This document shows, one piece after another, positions 1 to 5,282 of a DNA stretch of 5,282 nucleotides. Source of the stretch: Candidatus Cloacimonadota bacterium (lineage in GTDB: Bacteria > Cloacimonadota > Cloacimonadia > Cloacimonadales > TCS61); contig QMNP01000139.1 of the NCBI GenBank assembly GCA_003647825.1, positions 1 through 5,282 on the forward strand. Direction: 5' to 3'. The notes under the pieces were generated by a model. The model searched no databases. It was not told the DNA's origin and saw nothing but the letters and a program-made list of their open reading frames with translations. Position numbers and translations under genes: made by a program. Numbering within the stretch: the stretch's first letter is position 1; each line of letters opens with the position of its first letter.

Positions 1-2648
1 GCTAAACCAAAACCATCTTTCATTAACAAATCAATTTCTTCTGTAATTTCGCTCTTCAATTCGGTTCGCTTGGAAAGATGTTTCAGATCTTTCTGTTCAA
101 CAAAGAAAAGATATGAGTTCAATTTATCTATGATTGTTGGAATATCGATTAGATAAGAGATATTTTCATAAAATTGCAGTTGCTGATTGAATCGTTTGAG
201 TTTTGTATAATCACTGTTTCCAGTTTTGAAATCAAAAATATACTTCTGGTCATTAGAATGAATTCTTAAGTCTGGACGACCTTTCAGATAGATTCCCAAA
301 TTATTTATTTCAGTAAATTTCTTTTCCATACTTTGTTCAGTTTCAGGGAAAACTTCGATTGTCTGATCGGAAAGGTTCAGATCATTGTGCAAACGGTAGA
401 AGAAATTTTCTATTCCGTCTGTAAGGATTGGCAGGAAGATCTTCTGGAAATAATTATTGGAAAAATTGTGAGGTGAAATGTAGCGGAAATTTTGATTATG
501 TTTTAGATAGTGCTGGATGGATCGTTCTACATAAAGTTTGGTGTTATTAATAAAGTTGTGTTTGAATTTATTGGATTGATAAACATCGATCAACTGCTTC
601 CAAACCAGAGTAATGATCTCATGAGAAATTGTACCAATAAGTTTACTGCTGAAATCATTGCCGATTTCGGAATCATTTTCTTTTATCCCACTCACAAATT
701 CCAGATAATATTCAAAAGCATTGTTCTTGAGTTTTTCCCATTTATAAAAGCTCAGGCTTAATTTGTTTTCTGGGAATTCATTTTTTTCAAATTGAAATGA
801 AAAGAAATCTTTTGCGAGATTTTGTGTATTAGGAATTTCTATTTTCTTAGATTCAAGTAGTTTATTAAAAAGTTGTTTCTGAAGATTTGAAAAATCTTCC
901 GGCTCGTGTTCTTCAATTAGTTCTGTTAGTTTCAATTCTTCTAAAAATGAGCTGATCTCTACATTTTCTTCCAGGTTACTGCGGGTAAAGATGGCAGTAT
1001 TTTGGCAATTGCATAGCAATCGGTAGAAATAGAATTTGTCTCGCAGTGTGATGTCTTCATAAGTCTTTAATCCCAATTCTTTTCTTTGGTTTTCTGAAAG
1101 CAAGAATTGAGTATGTTTTCTGTCGGGAAGCACTCCTTCTACTGCATTGAGGATAAACAAATTATCAAATTGCAAATTTCTTGTATCCTGCAAAGTTGTG
1201 ATTTCAAAACGTATTTTAGAAGCTGTCAGCTCAAATTTAAGCTTTTTAGGTTTGAGATAATCCAGGAAAAGTTTTAACAGATTCTCAGGAATTTTTTGCT
1301 GAAAAGTAGTTCCCCAGTGTTCGATCAATCCAATTTCTTCGATGGAAACAAAATCAGCCAGTGATTCGTAAAATACTTCAGCAATATTGGTAGTTATATT
1401 CAGATCGGAAAGTAAATATTCCAGATCAATATTTTTTTCTATAAATTCTATCAATTCTGTAATAGAAGAGAGTTTCCTGAAATTCTGTAATACTTTGAAT
1501 ATTTGTTCAAATAGCGGTAAAAATTCCGATTTTCTCTGCTGAACAAACTCCAGATCAAGATATTTAAAATCATTATCGATCATCTGGAAAATGTAAGAAC
1601 GAATCGATTCCCTTTCGGAAATTGATTTAACAAAATATCCTAATAAATCATCATTTGAAACCAGAGTTAAAACAGACTGCATAGAAATTAAAAAAGGCTT
1701 TCCATCCCAGATTATGGAATTGAGCATTTCAGCTATTACCTGAAAGAAATGAAATAATCTTGTATTGGAGAAATTCAGTGAATTTGCTTTGGAAAAATGT
1801 TCTTTCGATAATAGGTGAGAATACGGCTGCTTTTCAAATTGAAAATCTATGATCGTAGCATTTTCTGTTTTAGTTAACTCTGTAGCCATCTGAGCGATCA
1901 TTTGTGTTTGATCGGAAGAAGTGTGAACCTGTACTTTATTTGTGATAAATGGTTTTATGTGATCTGCATTAAAATCGGATAAAATTGTTAGATTCTCTTC
2001 ATCAAAGCATTCAATTGGAATCTGGGATAAAATTAATACCCTGTCTTCATTTTTAGATAGCAGCTTTTTCTCGAAATTTGTGAAATAGAATTGATTAACC
2101 ACAATAATTTTAGTGTAATCTGATTCACAATAACTCGCTCCATTCCTTATGAAAATTGCGTCAGTGAAATCCATCTTATTTAGATATTTTCTGTAGTTAT
2201 CTTTAATCTGGCAAAGATGATCGAAAGTATTCAACTGCCAGTTTCCTGAAGTCTGTTTGGCAGATAATACATCTGTAATAGATATATCTGAAACCAGTTC
2301 TTCCTGCATTTCTTCCCAGAATCCGAAGAAGTTATGAGCAAAATCAATGGATTGATGATAGCTACGTATCGTAAAGAAATCTTTGGCTTCTGCAGAAAGT
2401 GATTGATACAAAGCAAGAGTTCGTTTTTCTTCTTTCAAGATTGGTTTGTCAGAAATGAAAAGAGATTCTTTCCATTCATCCATCGTCCAAAATTGATGTT
2501 CGCTGAAATCCCATCTTGATTGATACATTTTTTGAGCTTCCCTTTTGCTTTTACGAGTGGGGAAGAGCAGCAGACTTTTCTCGCTGTCGATTTCTTTCAG
2601 TGCGGTTTGCAAAATGTTCTGGTTGAGCGGAATAATTTTAATTTTCAT
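1..2648 (-). CDS. AddB-like inactivated helicase / PD-(D/E)XK (RecB-type) nuclease, 3' end missing
   Basis: An uninterrupted frame of 882 codons runs off the left edge, so the C-terminus is missing. AddB-type proteins are the nuclease partner of an AddA helicase in double-strand-break end processing; that role is inferred from family. The N-terminus (about residues 1-55) has the PTR motif at 30-32 and no Walker A glycine-rich loop, as expected for a degenerate helicase. Residues 490-555 match the UvrD/AddB C-terminal core: R490, FDNLF at 494-498, EGVLP at 504-508, then LLS...R...LGL and a YxFYRLL stretch. The nuclease domain has GTISH at 672-676, GRPD with D793, DFKTG at 806-810 (D806, K808) and Q823-xxx-Y827, so the catalytic set looks intact. 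Where AddB usually has the first Fe-S cysteine (CPF), this protein reads NAF at 643-645, and I see no cysteine after 548. The start is fixed by an in-frame TAA at 2661-2663, only four codons upstream. No Shine-Dalgarno sequence is visible. An AddA-like gene may follow off the edge. Confidence 0.88.
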   Translation of the reverse strand, partial: MKIKIIPLNQNILQTALKEIDSEKSLLLFPTRKSKREAQKMYQSRWDFSEHQFWTMDEWKESLFISDKPILKEEKRTLALYQSLSAEAKDFFTIRSYHQSIDFAHNFFGFWEEMQEELVSDISITDVLSAKQTSGNWQLNTFDHLCQIKDNYRKYLNKMDFTDAIFIRNGASYCESDYTKIIVVNQFYFTNFEKKLLSKNEDRVLILSQIPIECFDEENLTILSDFNADHIKPFITNKVQVHTSSDQTQMIAQMATELTKTENATIIDFQFEKQPYSHLLSKEHFSKANSLNFSNTRLFHFFQVIAEMLNSIIWDGKPFLISMQSVLTLVSNDDLLGYFVKSISERESIRSYIFQMIDNDFKYLDLEFVQQRKSEFLPLFEQIFKVLQNFRKLSSITELIEFIEKNIDLEYLLSDLNITTNIAEVFYESLADFVSIEEIGLIEHWGTTFQQKIPENLLKLFLDYLKPKKLKFELTASKIRFEITTLQDTRNLQFDNLFILNAVEGVLPDRKHTQFLLSENQRKELGLKTYEDITLRDKFYFYRLLCNCQNTAIFTRSNLEENVEISSFLEELKLTELIEEHEPEDFSNLQKQLFNKLLESKKIEIPNTQNLAKDFFSFQFEKNEFPENKLSLSFYKWEKLKNNAFEYYLEFVSGIKENDSEIGNDFSSKLIGTISHEIITLVWKQLIDVYQSNKFKHNFINNTKLYVERSIQHYLKHNQNFRYISPHNFSNNYFQKIFLPILTDGIENFFYRLHNDLNLSDQTIEVFPETEQSMEKKFTEINNLGIYLKGRPDLRIHSNDQKYIFDFKTGNSDYTKLKRFNQQLQFYENISYLIDIPTIIDKLNSYLFFVEQKDLKHLSKRTELKSEITEEIDLLMKDGFGL

Positions 2649-2660
2649 ATTATGAATAGA

Positions 2661-2907
2661 TTAAATCAAACTGGTTATTAATTTCATCTTTTTATCCCCA
2701 GTGATCTATGATTTGAGATCAACGATCTAAGATTTATGAACACTGCCATAATTCTCCAATCTAATATCTCCAATCGTAAATCTGAAATCATCTTTTTATC
2801 CCCAATGATCTATGATTTGAGATCAACGATCCAAGATTTATGAATGCTGTAATAATTCTCAAATCTAACATCTCCAATCGGAAATCCGAAATCATCTTCT
2901 TAACCAT
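2661..2907 (-). other. Chain of overlapping mini-ORFs within the tandem repeat (probably not true genes)
   Basis: On the minus strand three short frames follow one another. The first runs from 2895 (or in-frame ATG 2907) to 2788 and encodes 35 (or 39) residues beginning MISDFRLE. The second runs from 2791 to 2684, 35 residues beginning MISDLRLE. The third runs from 2687 to 2661 and encodes MKLITSLI. Successive frames share ATGA, so each stop overlaps the next start, and each later start follows GGGGATAAAAAG, a weak Shine-Dalgarno candidate. The first possible ATG is 7 nt after the DUF554 stop, and the last stop is 12 nt before the nuclease start and in frame with it. Against coding: of 10 base differences between the two 35-codon frames, only 2 are silent, and the 7-bp word structure already explains the composition. 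This is recorded because it might couple translation to the nuclease gene. Confidence 0.2.
2685..2901. repeat. 104-bp tandem repeat, two full copies plus a fragment of a third
   Basis: Copy 1 is 2685-2788, copy 2 is 2789-2892, and the first bases of a third (catctt) follow at 2893 with the same 104-bp spacing. Aligned without gaps, the two full copies differ at 10 positions, about 90% identical. Inside each copy the DNA has a 7-bp rhythm. One half reads on the plus strand as GATCTAT-GATTTGA-GATCAAC-GATCTAA-GATTTAT. The other half, read on the minus strand, gives GATTTCA-GATTTAC-GATTGGA-GATATTA-GATTGGA in copy 1, so the unit is two phased GAT-word arrays facing each other. The arms pair only imperfectly (21 of 32 positions by hand). 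With its short flanks this fills the spacer between the DUF554 and nuclease genes. I see no terminator or clear promoter in it. The function is unknown. Confidence 0.9.
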
Positions 2908-2914
2908 GATTGCT

Positions 2915-3598
2915 TCAAATAATAACTTTAATCCAAGTAAGCAAAAGGATAATAGCAAGTGCCGGCAGCATATTTAAAACTCTTATCTTCTTAAGTTCCA
3001 AAATTCTGATACCCAATCCGATCAGCAGAATTCCACCGACTGCAGTTAGATTATTTATATAAATTTCACTGAAATAATCTCCCAGAACCGAAGTGAGTAG
3101 AGTGAGACCGCCTTGATAGATAAAAAGCGGGATTACAGAAAACATCACACCGATTCCCAAAGCAGAAGAAAGTGCAATAGAAGCGAATCCATCCATAATT
3201 GCTTTGGTCAAGAGAAGATTCGGTTTTCCTCCTAATCCTTCTTCAATTGCTCCCAAAATTGTCATCGATCCCATGCAAAATAAAAGAAAAGCTGCAACCA
3301 ATCCTTCTGAGAATTTATCGTCTTTAGATTTAATTTTAGCTTTCAACTTCTCACTCAAGCCATCCATCCATATTTCCAGCTTAAGCGCTTCACCCAACAG
3401 AGAACCAGCGATTAAACTAAGTACAATAATGAGATATGCATCGGATTTAAAAGCCATTGAAACACCCAGAAAGATCGTAAAAATACTGATTGCTTGAAAA
3501 GCAATTTCGGTAAATCGCTTTTTAAAGCGTGAATGCAGTATCACACCAATAATACTACCGACTATTATTGTCCCTACATTTATTAATGTTCCAATCAT
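2915..3598 (-). CDS. DUF554 family integral membrane protein (YqgA/YdfK-like)
   Basis: A 227-residue protein of normal length for the DUF554 family, which includes E. coli YqgA and B. subtilis YdfK. These are inner-membrane proteins, sometimes labelled putative transporters, with no proven substrate. The N-terminus MIGTLINVGTIIVGSIIG is the typical family opening. The strongest signature is in the middle: LLFCMGSMTILGAIEEGL at 105-122, followed by KAIMDGFASIALSSALGIG at 132-150 and a YQGGLT stretch at 161-166. Hydrophobic segments lie roughly at 2-21, 32-50, 54-72, 100-119, 134-172 (probably two), 183-200 and 208-226, with a charged loop at 80-97. There is no cleavable signal peptide; the first segment is a membrane helix. 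The start is supported by AGGT at 3609-3612 (minus strand), about 10 nt upstream of ATG. It appears to be transcribed separately from the upstream ferredoxin-like gene because of a 403-bp gap and a terminator-like hairpin. Confidence 0.92.
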   Translation of the reverse strand: MIGTLINVGTIIVGSIIGVILHSRFKKRFTEIAFQAISIFTIFLGVSMAFKSDAYLIIVLSLIAGSLLGEALKLEIWMDGLSEKLKAKIKSKDDKFSEGLVAAFLLFCMGSMTILGAIEEGLGGKPNLLLTKAIMDGFASIALSSALGIGVMFSVIPLFIYQGGLTLLTSVLGDYFSEIYINNLTAVGGILLIGLGIRILELKKIRVLNMLPALAIILLLTWIKVII

Positions 3599-3618
3599 TT
3601 TATCACTTACCTATTAAT

Positions 3619-3730
3619 TGTCATGCTGAGTATCCGGCTACTGCCGGATGTATCGAAGCATTTGGTAGTCACATATTGAAAACTCAATCTTAATTGCTAG
3701 CCTCGTCCTTCGAAGGGCTCAGGATGACAC
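3619..3730. repeat. Inverted pair of TGTCATSCTGAG / CGAAGSA intergenic elements
   Basis: The left arm begins TGTCATGCTGAG (3619-3630) and the right arm, read in reverse complement from 3729, begins TGTCATCCTGAG, 11 of 12 identical. Each arm then carries TCGAAGSA: TCGAAGCA at 3653-3660, and TCGAAGGA on the minus strand of the right arm. Each half can also fold on itself: ATGCT (3623-3627) with AGCAT (3657-3661) on the left, and TCCT (3706-3709) with AGGA (3721-3724) on the right. The G/C difference between the arms is therefore compensated within each. The left half contains an extra perfect hairpin, ATCCGGC-TACT-GCCGGAT at 3632-3649. Such GTCATSCTGAG...CGAAGSAT words are a recurrent type of bacterial intergenic repeat, to my knowledge without a firm function. 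It ends about 20 bp before the DUF554 start, next to its ribosome binding site. Confidence 0.75.
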
Positions 3731-3879
3731 GAGCTCGGGAAAATTGAAACTTTGGATACAATGTATTTTTGTAACGCTTTTCAAAATATTCCTTTGCTGA
3801 ATTTCTACTTATCGGATATGATGTCAAACAAAAACAGTGCATTGCCCTGAAAGGAAATTAATAGATGGAATTCTATCCA
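3731..3879. other. Intergenic stretch with no recognised feature
   Basis: This AT-rich part of the 403-bp spacer between the DUF554 and ferredoxin-like genes presumably contains the DUF554 promoter. A TTGACA hexamer occurs on the minus strand at 3822-3827, but nothing resembling TATAAT sits 15-18 bp downstream of it, so no promoter is called. No coding frame with family resemblance is visible on either strand. Confidence 0.5.
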
Positions 3880-3934
3880 AAATATAAAAATAATACAACT
3901 TCCGAAGATTACCAATTTATTGGGATCTTCGGAA
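3880..3934 (-). terminator. Probable intrinsic terminator of the ferredoxin-like gene
   Basis: A perfect 10-bp inverted repeat, TTCCGAAGAT (3900-3909) and ATCTTCGGAA (3925-3934), encloses a smaller CCAA/TTGG stem (3912-3915 with 3920-3923). On the minus strand the stem is followed immediately by a U-rich but interrupted run (AGTTGTATTATTTTTATA, reading down from 3899). It begins 67 nt after the stop codon of the gene at 4002. The plus strand has no T-run after the stem, so it is directional. The interrupted U-tract lowers confidence; it could instead be an RNA-stabilising 3' hairpin. Confidence 0.6.
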
Positions 3935-4001
3935 TGTTATATGTCAGGTCAACAATTGGAGGTATCACGAAGTTGTTCGGGATGCAATCTGATGATTCTT
4001 A

Positions 4002-5132
4002 TTATCCCAGCAACGTCTTCAGCATTTTCATCATTTCGATACGTTTCCCTACTTTCTTTTGCAGGATTTTCATATATAAAGCTGCTGTATCTTTAGGTGG
4101 TATTGTTTCATCATCTTTCTTAACAAGTTTCATTGCCTTAGTCGGGCAGGTAGTTACGCACAATCCACAACCAATACATTTTCCCAGATCAATGATTGCT
4201 TTCTTATCTTCAACTTTTATAGCATCCATCTGACAGCGTTTGATGCAGATTCCACAACCAATACAGTCATCCATTACAACTTCTGCGTAATAATTTGTAG
4301 CAAAAAGTTTAGCAGGTTCATCAAATTGTTTAGCAGCCGTTAAAACACCGCAACAACATCCACAGCAGATACAGATGGCAAATGGTTCCATTGTATTTCC
4401 AGGTTGGAGTACCATCCCTTCTTTTTCTGCTCTATCCAGAATTGCCAGGCATTCTTCTTTAGTAATTTCTCGCACTTGTTCACGCGCTGCATAGTTTTTA
4501 CTACCGAAGATTAAACATAATTCAATATCATCAGTTTGTTTGCATGGTTTTCCTAAAAGTGCTTCTCCCTGCTTGCAGATACAGTTTGCTACTTGGATAG
4601 TTTTATCAGTATTCTGAACATAATGTCTCATGTCATCATAAATTGCGATTTTATGATCTGGAGCCAGAGCTTTCAGGTGAGGACTGGTACGTAATTGTGG
4701 AACGGCAGCTCGATGAAATTCTCCAGCGAATGCTTCATCGAAATAATCATTCATGTTCTGCACAAATTCGGGTGTAAGTTTATTCACGTGATATTCAAAC
4801 ATACCAATAGCCAGCATTGCATTGGAATAGCGCCAGGAACCTTCTTTGCCTGAACGTTCCAGAGAACCGTTCATGAACATCTCATGCAAATGATCTGCTA
4901 TTTCCTTTTCTGTCATCTCAATCTTAAATCTATCATGAAATCGCTTTAACACTTTACCAGGTCTTTTCGGACCTAAATTCAAACAAGTTGCAATTTTTGC
5001 CTGCAATGGAGTAAACAAGAACTTCAGGATTTTAATTTCAACACCAGATTCTGTGGCTGGCATACCAATCGGAAAATTATCCAAGTGCTGTTGAAGTTGT
5101 CGGTAGATCTGAATATCTGAATTATTGCTCAT
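4002..5132 (-). CDS. 4Fe-4S binding protein: N-terminal winged-helix-like region, cysteine-rich centre, C-terminal dicluster ferredoxin
   Basis: A 376-residue, probably cytoplasmic protein of a family common in anaerobes and annotated only as 4Fe-4S binding protein; its substrate and partners are unknown. Residues 33-105 look like a winged-helix fold (helical KILKFLFTPLQAKIA, then a segment ending GSWRYSN), followed by the conserved GMFEYHVNKLTPEFV at 110-124. The central part has C184-I-C186, C197, C206 (in ELCLIFG) and C228, and then a dense cluster C254, C256, C257, C259, C260, C261. The C-terminus carries two ferredoxin motifs: C290-C293-C296-C300 and C319-C322-C325-C329. The second ends in the usual CP and the first in CQ. 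The last 45 residues are lysine-rich and helical. The two ferredoxin motifs imply two [4Fe-4S] clusters passing electrons; further metal sites in the centre are inference. The start is supported by AAGAGG six nt upstream. It appears monocistronic, with a terminator-like hairpin downstream. Confidence 0.9.
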   Translation of the reverse strand: MSNNSDIQIYRQLQQHLDNFPIGMPATESGVEIKILKFLFTPLQAKIATCLNLGPKRPGKVLKRFHDRFKIEMTEKEIADHLHEMFMNGSLERSGKEGSWRYSNAMLAIGMFEYHVNKLTPEFVQNMNDYFDEAFAGEFHRAAVPQLRTSPHLKALAPDHKIAIYDDMRHYVQNTDKTIQVANCICKQGEALLGKPCKQTDDIELCLIFGSKNYAAREQVREITKEECLAILDRAEKEGMVLQPGNTMEPFAICICCGCCCGVLTAAKQFDEPAKLFATNYYAEVVMDDCIGCGICIKRCQMDAIKVEDKKAIIDLGKCIGCGLCVTTCPTKAMKLVKKDDETIPPKDTAALYMKILQKKVGKRIEMMKMLKTLLG

Positions 5133-5138
5133 TATTAA

Positions 5139-5144
5139 CCTCTT
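5139..5144 (-). promoter_or_regulatory. Ribosome binding site of the ferredoxin-like gene
   Basis: AAGAGG on the minus strand, six nt before the ATG at 5132, is the strongest Shine-Dalgarno match in the window and fixes the start of the gene. It contrasts with the nuclease gene at 2648, which has none. Confidence 0.75.
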
Positions 5145-5219
5145 TTATTAAACAATATTAAAGCCTTCTGCATAATACAAACTTTGTCTTTGCGAAGCAT
5201 CTATCAGAGAGTTTCTGCT

Positions 5220-5266
5220 GAAGCAATCTATATTGCTAAATGATTACTATTTATAGAGATTGCTTC
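5220..5266. repeat. Inverted repeat built on GAAGCAATCT, part of a larger intergenic element cut by the window edge
   Basis: GAAGCAATCT at 5220-5229 and its exact complement AGATTGCTTC at 5257-5266 form a 10-bp stem. Beyond one mismatch it extends by three more pairs (TAT/ATA), leaving a 19-nt loop. Flanking words such as TTTGCGAAGCATC (5189-5201) and the AGCAACAGCGAGA end of the window resemble the common bacterial intergenic repeat type containing TTGCGAG...GACGAAGCAATCTC. The right end is therefore probably incomplete. It lies 88 bp or more upstream of the ferredoxin-like start, where the promoter should also be; no clear promoter is visible. Confidence 0.6.
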
Positions 5267-5282
5267 GTAAGCAACAGCGAGA

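Noticed and set aside
510..761. Plus-strand open frame of 83 codons
   Set aside because: It lies antisense inside the AddB-like gene, whose frame is continuous and motif-rich here; the plus-strand product has no recognisable features.
2231..2416. Minus-strand open frame of 61 codons
   Set aside because: It is another frame of the AddB-like coding region on the same strand, which reads through without stops.
2877..2888. Short TCGGA/TCCGA palindrome as a terminator of the DUF554 gene
   Set aside because: The stem is too short for a stable loop, lacks a following U-run, and is not kept in the other repeat copy.
2685..2901. Possible CRISPR array
   Set aside because: The 104-bp units are similar over their entire length, with no division into identical repeats and unique spacers, and no cas gene is present.
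3204..3497. Plus-strand open frame of 97 codons
   Set aside because: It is antisense to the well-supported DUF554 gene.
3822..3827. TTGACA on the minus strand as a -35 box for the DUF554 gene
   Set aside because: The sequence 15-18 bp downstream does not resemble TATAAT.
3865..4233. Plus-strand open frame of 122 codons with an AAGG-like site upstream
   Set aside because: It runs through the terminator hairpin and into the antisense strand of the ferredoxin-like gene; most of its length is the complement of conserved ferredoxin codons.
5172..5177. TATTAT on the minus strand as a -10 box for the ferredoxin-like gene
   Set aside because: No acceptable -35 lies 15-19 bp upstream, and such hexamers are expected by chance in AT-rich DNA.

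Overview
The window is AT-rich and carries three protein-coding genes, all on the minus strand: an [Fe-S] protein with a dicluster ferredoxin tail (5132 to 4002), a DUF554/YqgA-type membrane protein (3598 to 2915), and a large AddB-like inactivated-helicase/RecB-type nuclease (from 2648, running off the left edge). The iron-sulfur-rich protein, low GC and generous spacers filled with degenerate repeats suggest an anaerobic bacterium. Candidatus Cloacimonadota or a Bacteroidota-like relative would fit, but this is a weak inference: there is no rRNA or other phylogenetic marker here.

Layout, right to left in the direction of transcription. At 5133-5282 is an upstream spacer with an inverted repeat built on GAAGCAATCT, cut by the window edge, and a good ribosome binding site. 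The ferredoxin-like gene follows and ends with a hairpin plus U-rich tail at 3880-3934, which probably separates it from the next gene. The 403-bp spacer 3599-4001 also holds an inverted pair of TGTCATSCTGAG...CGAAGSA half-elements (3619-3730), ending just before the DUF554 ribosome binding site. After the DUF554 gene, the 266-bp spacer 2649-2914 is almost entirely a 104-bp tandem repeat (two full copies plus the start of a third) with an internal 7-bp rhythm. The AddB-like gene then starts without a visible Shine-Dalgarno sequence.

The genes do not form an obvious pathway. The nuclease gene would normally work with an AddA/UvrD-type helicase partner in double-strand-break repair, and that partner may lie beyond the left edge. 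The other two are known families without assigned function. I found no new defence, mobile or biosynthetic system.

The most curious structure is the spacer before the nuclease gene. Its 104-bp repeats encode head-to-tail mini-ORFs joined by ATGA overlaps, so that open frames connect the DUF554 stop to the nuclease start with no gap over 12 nt. The substitution pattern argues against these being conserved peptides, so I treat this as a hypothesis about coupling or as a by-product of repeat structure.
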